Below are positions 1 to 11,429 of a stretch of DNA of 64,000 nt, piece by piece. Every line of letters begins with the position of its first letter. Positions within the stretch are counted from its first letter, which is position 1. This DNA comes from Cavia porcellus (taxonomy: Eukaryota; Chordata; Mammalia; Rodentia; Caviidae). The notes beneath the pieces were generated by a model. It was not told the DNA's origin and searched no databases. It saw only the letters and a program-made list of their open reading frames with translations. Location of the stretch: assembly GCF_034190915.1 (NCBI RefSeq), contig NW_026947490.1, positions 65,399,494 through 65,463,493 of the forward strand, read 5' to 3'. The position numbers and the translations under genes are program-made.

Positions 1-690
1 TCCATCAAAGTCACAGTAAGTATAATTTGCAATGCCCATGAATACCTGGTAACTTTAGATGAAGAAAAAATACATGAAGCAAGATTGAGTAAATGAGGAG
101 AAAGCGTAAATACAGTCTCCTACTAAATACAGCTAAAAAGCCTAGGAAGTATGCATGGCGGAGCTGTTACATACCTGTGAAAAACAAATCACAGTAACAG
201 GTAGCAGACAGACTGGCAAAGAGACACGGTAAGAACTGGAAGTACTAGAGTACCTTTTGCTCTAACTCGGTATTCCTTGGCCTTGAAGCGGCCACTGGAG
301 CACTGTGGTTACTAAAACTCACAGAGCAACAAAGGTCTCAAAGAAGAGAGCTATGCACTTCCCCTCTGGTTTTTTTTTTTTTTTTTTTTTTTGCCTCAGC
401 CCCAGGTCATTTCAATGCAGTAGCAGACTATGGTGACAGCAGGGGTCTGAGGGTGCCCAAAACTTCAGGGAGGGAAATCTCTTCTCCAGTGGAGGAGCTG
501 TGACCTCAAAAAGACAGTACAGATGTCCACTGAATTCCTTCTCTGCATTTTCCTACAGGTATGACTGTGGGAAGTGTGTGGCAAACTGGGATAAAGTCCA
601 GGTTTTTTGCTAGATGCCGGAAAAGGGGAGCCCAGGGATCTGAAAGGGTCTGCTATGGCGCATCCCTGGGCGTCTCCCTAACACCCTAGG
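1..690. other. Intronic sequence, no recognised element; poly-T tract
   Basis: ZEB1 intron 2. I see a poly-T run of about 24 near 369-392, which could be the tail of a degraded minus-strand retroposon whose body I cannot identify. From about 600 the sequence becomes GC-rich and merges into the LTR-like segment on the right. Confidence 0.4.
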
Positions 691-1000
691 GCCCAGGCAG
701 AACCTCTGGATGGCGGCTGGGCTGTGGGAGAAAGGGCTGGCCTGTTGTTGAGAGGTGGGGCCTGGTCGGAGAGGCAGGTCACTGGAGCTGTGACCTGAAG
801 GGTACATCTCCTATTCTGCTCTTCAGTTGACCCTCTGCTTCCTGTCTGTCATGCTGTGAGAAGCTCTCTTCTGCCAAGCTGTTTTGCATTGGAGTCAGCC
901 AGGCATTTAACTGTAAACGTAAGCCAAAATAAATTTCTTCAAGAATTATAGGTTTTGGGAACTGTGTTCCAGCAATGGGAGCACTGGTTAAGGGAGTACC
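690..1000 (+). mobile_element. MaLR LTR, ORR1/MT-like, 3' part
   Basis: The order of motifs is that of rodent ERVL-MaLR LTRs: a GAGAGGTGGGGCCTGGTCGG block, a C/T-rich stretch with CTTCCTGTCTGTCATG, then AAGCCAAAATAAATTTCTTC (the polyadenylation region) and a GTGTTCCAGCAATGGGA tail. It is an old non-coding remnant. The 5' edge is uncertain because the upstream GC-rich part may belong to the same LTR. Confidence 0.65.
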
Positions 1001-2269
1001 AGGGAAATCACAGGAAGGAAAAAAACAAGAAAGCAAACCCATTCTGATGATAATGATCTCCTGGGTTTATGCCCAAACCGTTCAGTGTGAATCTACTCAT
1101 AAACACTATGGACATAAATAGACTACTACGCACGTCCACATTGATAACTTGGTGGCACAAACAGTATTGCAAAGGCTTGAAAAACTGAACTGATTATGAA
1201 ACCACAACTTACAAAGTTGGTTGGAACTTAAAACTGGGTAAGTTGCCTGTTAAAAAGGTCATCAGTTCTGTATGAGATTTGAATAAGACCAAGATTCTCA
1301 TAATATTAATACTCAAAATGTCCAGGATACAGTCCAAAATAACTTGCATACAATAAACCAGGAAAGTCTCAACATGCATGGGAAAAGATGAACAAAAGAA
1401 AGCAGCACTGAGAAAACACAGAGGATGGAATCATCACACAAAAGCTTTAAGGCGGCTTCTACAAAAGTGCTCCAAGACGTAAGGGTGGACAGAAGTCTCA
1501 GCAAGCCACATGTGATCGAACACAAATGCAGGAGAATGCTGCAAGTCCAAGGCAAGGCTGGGCAACACTGCAAGACATTATCTTAAAAAAAAAAAGTCTC
1601 AGCAAATTCTTTGAAAATCAGAAGATTTTAAAAAGTACAAAAATATAGCAAAAAAAATTTTAAAAATCGTAAAATCAGAAAAAAGAGAAAGGTCATGGAA
1701 CTTTACATTAAATCAATGAAATTCAATGTGAACTAAGAATACACAAATAAAAAACAAATGTAGGGAAAAAAGTGGGATGTATGGAATGGGTAAATAGAGA
1801 AAAAGAAAATAATTAACATTTATGTTAATGGAGTTACAAAAGGAAGAGTAAGAATATGGTGCAGAAAAAAATTTCAAAAATATCTAAAATTTCTTCAAAT
1901 TTCACAAAATACAAAGTAATAGATTAAAAAAGCCTCCTGAACCAAAAATAGAGAAGTTGGTAATATATGATGAGGCCTATCAATACAACCATGAAAACTA
2001 AAGTTGTTTTTTTTTTTTAATCCTTAAAAAGAGTCAGAGAAAATAATGCTCAACGTTATAGTCAGGGGTTGCAAGGAGAACAATTACATGCAGGACACAT
2101 ACTTTATGGCATTGTTATAATGGTCACCCGAGGAGTCAAATACAAAGAAAGTTTCAGGAAATCTGTCCAGAACACTTGAAGACCTAGAAAATCCAGCTGA
2201 GGGCCTGGATCCCATGGCAATAACCTGCATGAGTTCAGCTAAAAACCTAGAGCCCATCCATTATACAAA
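1001..2269. other. Intronic sequence, mostly unrecognised
   Basis: AT-rich sequence with long A-rich runs at about 1600-2030. Apart from the B1 fragment at 1505-1593 I recognise nothing convincingly. Parts may be strongly decayed LINE sequence. Confidence 0.35.
1505..1593 (+). mobile_element. B1 SINE fragment with target-site duplication
   Basis: The segment GCAGGAGAATGCTGCAAG, GGCTGGGCAACACTGCAAGA and an A-rich tail are the 3' half of the 7SL-derived B1 consensus. It is bounded by an exact 12-bp direct repeat AAGTCTCAGCAA (1493-1504 and 1594-1605), so this is an independent, 5'-shortened insertion on the plus strand. Confidence 0.8.
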
Positions 2270-2476
2270 AAGAAAACTACAGAACAATATCCTTAATGAA
2301 CACTGACACAAACATCTTCAATGAAATAGTAGTAAGTCAAATTCAGCCATATTTAAAAATAAAATTAGCACGTGGGCCTTTCCAGATAATTCAAGCTGAC
2401 TCAGAATCTGAACATTCACTAACACATTTCACATTTTACCACACTAAGAGGCTTATGCAAAACTGCATAGTAATTT
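2270..2476 (+). mobile_element. Older L1, ORF2 reverse-transcriptase region, left half
   Basis: ATATCCTTAATGAACACTGA followed by ATCTTCAATGAAATAGTAGT corresponds to the L1 ORF2 stretch usually reading 'ISLMNIDAKILNKIL'. It stops exactly at the target-site duplication of the minus-strand L1 and resumes at 9109, so both pieces are one older element split by the younger one. Confidence 0.75.
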
Positions 2477-3150
2477 CCTTTTTTATTTTAAAGAGATTAA
2501 GACAAAAGAGGACAGAACAAAGCAGATCAGAACAGAACAATGTAAGTAACACAGCACTTCACAACAAGACAACCAGATATTAACAGTAGCTACCATAATG
2601 TCTCTTTCTTTGAAATAGTTGAGCGTACCTTCATATACAATAGTACCAAACATAACAAAATAGTATAAAACCATTCAAGAGAATGAAAGTACTATAGGGC
2701 ATTCAGAACCAAATAAGAGAAAATGAACAATGGCTACCGTATTATCTCACTTTCCATGGAAAATTTGTTTATCCTATCACACATATTAAAATCCAGTAAG
2801 ACACAACATGAGAGAACCAATGGAAACAGAAGAACAAAAGCACGGAAGGGCTTCAAAGCAAGATGATATTAAATCAGCAATGGCTACCATAATGTCTTCT
2901 TTTCTTCAAAATAGCTGTTCATACCATCACACACAATAAAAACAAAACAGAATAAAACCATTCCAACTAATGAATTAAAACATTATAAGGCTTCAAAGCA
3001 ATATAATGGGGAATCATGACTACCATAAAATCTTATGCACTTTTATCATTTCTTAAACAAGGGAGACTATATGGTATTCATACATGTGAGTTTGATTTAT
3101 TTTGCTTATGAGTATGATCTCAAGTTGTGACATTTATAAATATCTCAATG
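2477..3150 (-). repeat. L1 3'UTR made of ~140-bp tandem units
   Basis: On the plus strand, versions of 'agTGGCTACCATAATGTC...TTTGAAATAG' recur near 2585, 2733, 2876 and 3015, a spacing of about 139-148 bp, each followed by a CATAC/ATCACACA block and an A-rich spacer. The same unit appears in the 3'UTR of the other L1s in the window (26.85-27.5 kb, 5.37 kb, 63-64 kb). A tandemly built 3'UTR is therefore a property of this L1 lineage. Confidence 0.75.
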
Positions 3151-3153
3151 TGA

Positions 3154-6100
3154 TCATTCCTTATAGCTGAGTAGTACTCCATTATATAAAAATACCACAA
3201 CTTTTTTTATCCATTCCTCAGCTGATGGATAATTAGGTTGTTTCCAAGATCTGGCTATTAAAAATTGTGCTGCTATAAACATGGGTGCACATGTATCACT
3301 GTGGTATGCTATTTTCAGTTCTTCTGGGAATATGCCTAGAAGTGGAATAGCTGGGTCAAATGGGATTTCCAGCTTTTTGAGGAATCTCCAGACTGACCTC
3401 CACCAGCCTACACTCCCACCAACAGTGCAGGAGAGTTCCTTTTCCCCCACAGCCTCTCCAGCCTTTGTTGTTGGTGGTTTTCTTGATCCTGACTATTCTT
3501 TCTGGAGTGAGATGGAATCTCAGTGTGGTTTTGATTTGCATTTCTCTAATGACTAATGATGCTGAACATTTTTTCATGTATTTATTTGCCATTTGTATTT
3601 CTTCATCTGAGACCTGTGCATTCATCTCAGAGCCTATTTTTGGATTGGATCTTTGAATTTTGGGGGTCTGATTTTTTTAATTCTTTCTATGTTTTAGACA
3701 TAAGTCCTTTGTTTGAGCGACAGTTTACTAAGATTTTTTCCCCCAGTTTGTGGGTTTTCTTTTCACTATGCTGGAGATTTCTTTTGACATGTAGAAACTC
3801 TTTAATAAAACATTATCCCAGTTATTAATTCCTGTTAATAAATCCTTTACCTATACCTATGTCTTTAATTTTTTTACCTACTTTATCTTCTAATAGATTT
3901 AGTATTTCTGCTTTAATATTCAGATCTTTGATCCATTTAGATTTTAGTTTAGTGTATGGTGATAGGCATGGATCTAGTTTTAGTTTTCGGCATATCGAGA
4001 GCCAGTTTTTCCAGCACCATTTATTAAAGAGACTGTCGTTCTTCCAGTGAACAGGTTTGGCCCCTTTACCAATGATAAGATGGTTGAGTATGTTGGTAGT
4101 TGTGGTTGTATCTTCTAATCTATTTCATTGATCTTCAGATCTGTTTTTATTTCAGCACCATGTTGATTTTATTACAGTAGCTTTGTAGTATAATTTCAAG
4201 TCAGGGTTTGTGATGCCTCCTGCTTTGCCTTTACTGCTTAGAATTGCCTTTGCTATTCTAGGTCTCTTCTGGTTCCAGATAAATTCTAGGAGTGACTTCT
4301 CTAGATCTATGAGATATGTTAGTGGTATTTTCATTGAGATTGCATTGAATCTGTGTAACAGTTTTGAGAGAATAGCCATTTTCACAATATTTATTCTTCC
4401 TATCCATGAACAAGGGATGTCTTCTAATTTTCTGAGATCCTCTTTAATTTCTTTTTCAGAGCATTATAATTTTCTCTGAATAGATCTTTTACTTCTTTCG
4501 TGAGATTAAATCTTAAGTATTTTACTTTTTTGGATGCTAGTGTGCAGGGTGTGGCTGCTCATTTCTCTCTCAGTGATTTTGTTGTTAGTTTATAGGAATG
4601 CCATTGATTTTTGAGTACTGACTTTGCATCCAGCTACATTGCTGAATTTATTATATTTAGGAGTCTTCCAACGGAGTTTTGGGGGTCCTCTATATAGAGT
4701 ATCATGTCATTTGCAACTAATGATAATTTAACTTCCTCTTTTCCTATCTTTACTCCTTTTATTTCTCTCTCTCCTCTAATTGCTCTGGTTAGTATTTCCA
4801 GTACTATGTTGAATAGGAGCAGTGATAAGGGACATCCTTGTCTTGTGCCTGATTTTAAGTTAAAGCCTTTACGGTTTTGGCCATTTAATACGATGCTGGC
4901 TGTTGGTTTCTCAGAGATAGCCTTTATCATATTGAGGTAAAAACCATCTAGTACAATTTTTCTGTAAGGTTATCATGCATGAGTGCTGAACTTTATCAAA
5001 AGCTTTTACGCATCTATAGAAAAGATCATGTGATTCTTTTGGCTCTATTGATAAGGTGGATTACATTTATTGATTTGTGTATGTTCAACCTTCCCTGCAT
5101 ACATGGGATGAATTCTACTTGGTCATGATGAATAATCTTCTTGATGATTTGCTACATCCTGTTTGCCAATATTTTATTGAGCATTTTTGCATCTATGTTC
5201 ATTATGGAGACTGACCTGTAGTACTCTTTTTTTACTTGGGTCTTTCTCAGGTTTTGGTAGTAGAGTAATATTTGCTTCCAGGAATGACTTAGGAAAAACT
5301 GCTTCCCTTTTGATTTCATTGAAGTGTTTGAGGAGTGTCGGCATTAAGTTCTTTGTAGTCTCTGGTTGACTATCTACTTTTGAAGACCTGTAATGTCTCC
5401 AATGTTTTGGTTTTGTTGGTTTCGTTCTTTACTGTTTTGTTCAATTTTATTATAACTGATGATATAGGCAATTCTTTTTAAGATAGGAAGAGGCAGTATG
5501 GTAACCATTGTTGATCACCTAGTATATTGTTTTTACATTATATATTATGCCCATCTTTTTGATTTGACTGACTCTCTTCTGTTATGTCACATTTGGTTTT
5601 ACTCTCTTCCAAAAAAAGTAGTAAGAACTGTGGGAGCAATAAAACCCAAAATGTGTAATAGTCATTGTACAAAAGAGAGGAAAAGAAAGGGCTCTAAACG
5701 ATATAACTGCATGTATATTTAAATGTATAAGATAGACAATGATATTACTGAGTTTTGTTGGATCATTGAACAGAACTGTTTGCAGTCTCACTGAATGTCC
5801 ACTTTGTATGCTTTGATTTTGTAACTTGAACAGCTATTTCTAAGATGACAACATGTAATCTGTTAGCTAGTGATTTCCTACTGTTTGTTTTTTTTTCTGA
5901 AATTCTGTATAACTTGTACCCTTTTTCTGCTTTTTTTTTTCTCCTTAAATAAAATTTAAAAAAAAGTCTTCTTTGTACTTCTTGTAGAATTCCACAGAAA
6001 ATCCGTGTGGACCTGGGCTTTTGTTTGTTGGTAAGGATTTAATTACATTTTCAATTTTGTTAATTGAAATTTGGGTTATTCAGCAGTTTTACATCTTCTT

Positions 6101-7418
6101 GACCCAGCTTTGGTGACTCACATGTTTCTAGGAATCTGTCCATTTCTTCTGTGTTATTGAACCTTTGAGAGTAGAGGTTTTTGAAATAAGTGTTGATGAT
6201 CTTCTGTATTTCCACAGAGTTTGTAGTGATTTTACCTTTTTCATTCCTTATTGCATGGATTTGAGTGTTTTCTTTCCTTTTATAAATAAGGTTGGCTAGG
6301 GGCTTAACAATCTTATTTATTCTTTCAAAGAACCAACTATTTGATTCATTGATTCTTTGTATTGTTTTCTTAGTCTCTATTGTCTTGATTTCTGTTCTGA
6401 TTTTTATAATTTCCTCCCTTCTTTTGGCTTTGGGCTTGACTTGCTATTCCTTTTCTAGATGTTTGAGGTGTAGCATCAAATTGTTTATTTGGGTTCATTT
6501 TATTTTCTTGATGTGGGAACTCAGTGCAATAAATTTTCCTTTGAGGGCCACTTTCATTACTTCCCACAGATTCTGGTAAGTTGTATTTGTATTTTCATTT
6601 GCTTGTAGGTATAGTTTAATTTCTTCTTTTATTTCCTCTGTGACCCACTGATTGCTTAAGAGTGTATTATTTGATTTTTATGTGTTTGTGGAGTTTTTGC
6701 AGTTTCTTTTATCATTAATTTCTAGCTTCATTAATTTCTAATTTCAGATAACTCGCATTGGATAATTTCAATTCTTTTGCATTTACTTAAATATGTTATG
6801 TGGGCTAGTATATCGTGTATTTTAGAGAATGTCCCATGTCCTGCTGAGAAGAATGTATATTCTGATGTTGTTGGTTGGAGCACTCTGTATACGTCTACCA
6901 AGTTCATTTGTTCACAGGTGTGATTCAGTTCTGTCTTTGCTAATTTTCCATCTGGTTGATCTGTCCCTTTGTGTCAATGGTGTGTTCAGGTCTCTTAGAA
7001 TTGTTATTGCTTATTTAATTTTTCATTTCTGTTAATACTTGTTTTGCATAGCTGGGTGCTCTGGAATTTGGTGCATGTATATTTAAGATTATTATCTCTT
7101 CCTCTTGAAGTTATCCCCTAACTAGTATGTAGTGACCTTCTTTATCTCTTTTGATCACTCTTGGCTTGAAGTTCACATTGTCTGCAAACAGACTAGCTAC
7201 CCTGCTTTTTGGGGGTTTCTGTTGTATGAAGTATTGTTTTCCATCCTTTGACTTTCAAGTCTATGAGTTTCCTGTGGGGTTAGATGGGTTTCCTGTATAC
7301 AGCATATGGTTGGATGTTGTTTTTTAATCCATTCTGCCAGTCTGTTTCTTTTAATTGGTGAACTGAGGCCATTTACATTGATGGTTATAACTGTTATATA
7401 TTGGTTTATTGTTGGCAT
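3154..7418 (-). pseudogene. L1 ORF2 pseudogene (endonuclease-reverse transcriptase)
   Basis: The start is marked at 7418 by a Met followed by INQYITVITINVNGLSSPIK and later CCIQETHLTPQETHRL, the APE-type endonuclease N-terminus. The reverse transcriptase is seen as fragments ([16 protein letters not shown] near 4.85 kb). The YADD/FADD-type active site reads LVANDMILY at 4706-4717, with the second catalytic Asp replaced. The C-terminus is recognisable as CWWECRLVEVSLE and LYNGVLLSY near 3.2-3.4 kb. It has many frameshifts and stops and is cut by the antisense insertion at 5358-5968, so it cannot be functional. Confidence 0.88.
5358..5968 (+). mobile_element. 5'-truncated L1 (3'UTR only) inserted antisense inside the minus-strand L1
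   Basis: The host L1 is continuous up to ...GCATTAAGTTCTTTGTA and resumes at TTCTTTGTACTTCTTGTAGA; TTCTTTGTA is duplicated (5349-5357 and 5969-5977). The insert begins in a 3'UTR unit (TTTTGAAGACCTGTAATGTC, compare 27.19 kb) and ends in a T-rich block, then CTCCTTAAATAAAATTT and a short A tail, which is the L1 3' terminus of this lineage. It therefore supplies the true 3' end of the element family. Confidence 0.85.
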
Positions 7419-7439
7419 GTTATCTTTCTGCTGTTGTAT

Positions 7440-8483
7440 CTTTTATCTTTCCATTCTGTTTAATTGTCTGCATTGCTTAGTGTTTTTTTCCTATGTGTAA
7501 CTAGAATGTCTTTCAGTATTCTTTGCAGAGTTGATTTGGTGATCATGAAGTTATTCAGCTGTTCTTTGTCATGGAAGTATCTTATTTCTCCATCTATTTT
7601 GAAGGACTGTTTTGCAGGGTACATCAATCTGGGTTGGAAGTCCTTTTCCTTTAGGATCTGGAATACTTTGTTCCATTCTCTTCTTGACTTCATTGTTTGT
7701 GCTGAGAAGTCTGCTAGATTTTACTTTACAATTGAGCTGTCTTTTCTCTATAAGAGCTTTTAATGTTCTGTTCTTACACTGGATTTCTGGGATGGTGGTT
7801 ATTATATGTCTGGGTGTAGTTTTATTTTGGTTATGGCTATTTGGAGTTCTATATGCTTCACTAATCTGTGTGTCAGTTTCCATTCTCATGTTTGTGAAAT
7901 TTTTAGCTATTCTTCTGTAAATAGCCTCTTGCTATCATTTGTGTTGTCCCCTTCTTTTTCATTTATCCCTATCAATCTAATGTTGTTTTTCTTTGCATCA
8001 TCTTGCAGCTGTTGAATTGTTATTTCATGATTCCGTGTTATTTTTAACAGATCTTTCCTTTCCTTTTCCGATGGGAAAGGAAACAGGAAAGGAAAACTTG
8101 TCTTTGAGGTCTGAAATTCTATCACTTTCGTTGAGGCTGTTTTAACAACTTTCAATGGAATTTTTGATTTCCTATATATCTCTTTGAATCTGCTTCATGT
8201 ATTCTGTTTCTTATATTATTCACCCAGGAATTTATCTTTTTGTTTTGTTCCTCTAATTTTTTAACTGTGTCTTCTTTAGATGTGTTCAGCATTTGTTTCA
8301 TACTTTTACCATTTCTTCTTTTACCTGGGAGATTATTTCTAATTTGAATTCCTTTAGAGCTTCCTGGAGTTGCTTCTTTATTTCAGGCATTTCAGGTGTA
8401 TGGCTTATATTTTCTTCTATGTACATATCTCCTAGGCTTTCTTGGGATGGGCTGGAGGTTTGAGATTGCATTTGGTCTTTCAT
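7440..8483 (-). pseudogene. L1 ORF1 pseudogene
   Basis: It starts near 8483 with MKDQMQSQTSSPSQE, followed by a Lys/Glu-rich coiled-coil stretch, then the conserved IQQLQDDAKKNNIRL (shared with the plus-strand L1) at about 8 kb, and ITEAYRTPNSHNQNK-like and KPTLQRILKDIL-like C-terminal pieces at 7.5-7.9 kb. This is the nucleic-acid-binding chaperone that forms L1 particles. Frame changes between the pieces show it is dead. Confidence 0.82.
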
Positions 8484-8559
8484 CTTGTCATTTTCCTATA
8501 TTTCCGTGTTTCAAGTGATGTTCCAAAGCTTCTCCTGAGCATGTTGGAAATTATCTCCT

Positions 8560-9098
8560 ATGCCCTTGGCTGCTGGAACTGAAGGGAGGTTGCTAAGTGT
8601 GGTCCAGTCAGGCTCATAGCACCTCCTGTGCCACCTGTGGTGTTTCAGGAGGCTGGGTGGGCTCCTGACCACTGTGGGTCATGGTCCAAAGCTCTCCCCA
8701 GGCTAGTGCGACATGCTGGAACTCACCTCGCGTGCCCTCAGCTCCCAATTGAATGAAGCTTGCTGGGCGTGGTCTGGTAGGACCTGTGAAACCTCCCAAG
8801 CCTAGTCCAGTGTGTCTGGATACTGGGCAGGCACTTAATCGCTGGGAGTGATGATCTTACACTTTCCCCAGGCCTGTGCTCTTGTAATGGAACTCACCTC
8901 TGGAGGCCTCAGCTCCCTGGGTTGAAAGAAGTTCCCTGCAGGTAGTCCAGGTAGGCCCAGGAAACCTGCCGAGCCTACTCCAGTGTGACTGGAAGCTGGG
9001 TGGGCCCTTAACCGCTGGGAGCGAAGGTCTTAAACTCTCCCTGGGCCCCCGCCGGTACATGAACTCACCTCACGTGGCCTCAGCTCCCCGGATTCTAT
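8560..9098 (-). repeat. L1 5'UTR tandem monomers (~171 bp, about three copies)
   Basis: The plus-strand block GGCCTCAGCTCCC (or GCCCTCAGCTCCC) recurs at about 8734, 8904 and 9077, a spacing near 171 bp, with ACTCACCT just before each and a CTGGGTGGGC...ACCGCTGGGAG block between. The segment is much more GC-rich than the surroundings. In rodent L1s such monomers carry the promoter; this role is inferred here by analogy. Confidence 0.8.
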
Positions 9099-9108
9099 AT
9101 AGTAATTT

Positions 9109-11214
9109 TAACTGGCACAGAAAATGCAGTTGAAAAAAATTTCATATCTATTCATCATAAAAACTTTCAGCAAACTGAGAACGGAAGGAAATTTAATAAG
9201 TTGCATGAAGGGCATCTATAATAAATCTGGCTGATAGCATCCTTAAAGGTGAACGACAATGCTCTTGCTCTATGACTGGAAAAAAGGTATGACTATCCAC
9301 TTTTGACATCTTGCAGTAATTAAGTAAATAAATAAAAGGGATATATATTACAAAAGGAGAAACAAACATGTTCTTCTCTGCAGAAGACAAAATTATTTAC
9401 ACAAAAAATTCGAAGGAATCTAAAAAAATTCTAAGGCCCAACAACTCAGTTCAGCAGGTCCATAGGAAATGAAGTTAACACACAAAAGTCAATCATCTTG
9501 CTGTGTACTAGCAATGAACAACTAGAAACTAAATTAAAAGGAAATACCTCAAGCCATTGCTCCTTCTTCCAAAAAATATGCAGGCATATATTTTAAAAAA
9601 TGTTCATTATGTATACACTGTAATTATCAAACACTGCTGTAACAATCTAGGAGATATATTGTGTTCATGATATAAAGACTCACAAACATAATAAAGATGT
9701 GAATTCTCCCTAAATAGCTCTATAGATTTAATACAACTCAAATCAAAATCTCAGTGGGATTTTTTGGGATGGTACTGTAACACTATGGTCTAACCCCAGC
9801 CTTTATTTATATTTTAGACAGGGTTCAGTTTCCCAAGTGGTACTCAAACTTGCAGTTCTCCTGCTTCAGCCTCCTTCAGTGCTCTGATTATATAGGTCTG
9901 CACCACCCTACCTGGGAAGATTATTTTTAATATAGATTATTCTAGTATTTGTTTAGAAAGGCAAAGGAACTCTAATAGTCAAAACAATTTGAAAAAATAA
10001 ATAAAGCTTGAGGGCTAACATGCTCCAATTTAAAAACTTCCTATAAAGCCACAGTAATCAGGATTAATTTGTACTGGCAAAGGGACAGATGCAAAGAACA
10101 GAACAGAATCCAGAAATAAACTCACAAAACTACAGAAAATCTGTTATTGACACAGGCACAGAGGATGAGTAGCCTTTTCAACAACATTACTAAAACAACT
10201 GAATATCTGTATCAAACAAAATAATCTCACCTCAACCTCACTAAAATATTAACTCAATATGAATCTGAAAAATGTCAAGAAAGCGAAGGATAAAGTTCCA
10301 ATAAACTAGAGTTCAGCAAAGGGCTCTTGGACATGACAAAAAACACGATCTATAAAAGGAAAGAAACACTGACACACTGGAATTCAAATTAGAACTTTTG
10401 TTCTGAGAAAGTGTAGGATGAGTGAAAAGACAAGCTATACACCAGAAAACACCTTATAGTTGTATACCTTCAGTTGCTACAACTATAAGGAACTTTCAAA
10501 ACAACAAAACTATTTACAAAATATGTGAAAGATATTAACAGTTCCCTGAAGAGGGTATAAATGGCAAATAAATACATGAAGATATTTATTAATGAACAAT
10601 AAATACATGATAATACATGGAGCATCTGTATTTCATTAGTTATTAGGAAAATATAAAAAAACCCGCAGCTATCATGAGCACATATCTATTGGAACGAATA
10701 AGCAACACATACTGGTAAATGGCTATGGGATGTAGAGAAGCTGGAACTCTACTGGTCGGATGGCACAACCAACCTATAAGCAGCTTCCCGAAACATTCAA
10801 CATACATTTAACGTATGATACAATGACACCACTTCTAGGTATTTACCCTATGAAACATATGCTCGCAACTTTCCCTAAAAATATTTTGTGTACTAATGTT
10901 TACAGCAGCCTTATCCACTGCCTATAAACTGCGAGCTACCCAAAGAACTTCACCAGGTAAACAGACAAACCATGGCATATCCAATGGAATATTATTCATT
11001 AATAAAAAGGCTTGAACTCATGATGCATGCAATAACTTGAATGAATCTCAAAAAGGATGCTGAATTAAAGATGTCAGATATAAAATATTTTATACTGTAT
11101 GATTTAAGGCTATACTTTCAGGGTTAATTTCTATAGTATATTATACTATATGATTTGATTTTTATGAATTCCCCAAAAGAAACTTCAGTTGACAGAGAAT
11201 AGATCATAAATTTG

Positions 11215-11216
<2 letters not shown>
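9109..11216 (+). mobile_element. Older L1, ORF2 3' part and end, right half
   Basis: It continues the 2270-2476 piece: CATAAAAACTTTCAGCAAAC just after 9150 is the L1 'IKTLSKL' segment. Further blocks are GTACTAGCAATGAACAACT (9.5 kb), ATAGATTTAATACAACTCAA (9.73 kb), the palm-to-C-terminal section at 10-10.9 kb, and AATGGAATATTATTCA at 10983, the conserved end of ORF2. A reverse B1 interrupts it at about 9.8-9.93 kb. It ends at the (TG)n run. Confidence 0.8.
9800..9926 (-). mobile_element. B1 SINE, reverse orientation
   Basis: TTTTAGACAGGGTTCAGTTT, TCTCCTGCTTCAGCCTCCTT and GGTCTGCACCACCCTACCTG are the reverse complement of a diverged B1. It interrupts the ORF2 segment of the older L1. Confidence 0.8.

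Positions 11217-11218
<2 letters not shown>

Positions 11219-11258
<40 letters not shown>
11219..11258. repeat. (TG)n microsatellite, ~20 repeats
   Basis: An uninterrupted TG run directly follows the decayed 3' end of the older L1; an impure TG-rich stretch follows at about 11300-11320. Confidence 0.97.
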
Positions 11259-11259
<1 letters not shown>

Positions 11260-11429
11260 TGGAACTGACTCTTGCCCTGAAGTGGTTGCTACATGAATAT
11301 GAGTGCGTGTGTATGTGTGTCTTTGTCACAACTGGCCATCAATGAAACAGTCTATTTTATAGCATGTTATTTACAAAAAGATTCCTGACATCATAACTAG
11401 AAAAAAAGGTATAGTACAAGGTTCCATTT

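Larger units (their letters stand above)
2477..9098 (-). mobile_element. Near full-length L1 on the minus strand, dead, with 10-bp TSD
   Basis: Reading leftward from 9098, the parts are tandem 5'UTR monomers, ORF1, ORF2 (endonuclease, reverse transcriptase, C-terminal Cys-rich region) and a long 3'UTR ending near 2477 in a decayed A-rich tail. It is flanked by an exact direct repeat ATAGTAATTT (2467-2476 and 9099-9108). Length is 6.6 kb, or about 6.0 kb without the nested insertion at 5358-5968. Both ORFs carry many stops and frameshifts. Relative to ZEB1 it lies in sense orientation. Confidence 0.92.

Noticed and set aside
2467..9108. Active L1 retrotransposon
   Set aside because: Both ORFs have many stops and frameshifts, the reverse-transcriptase active site is altered, and another L1 fragment is inserted in it.
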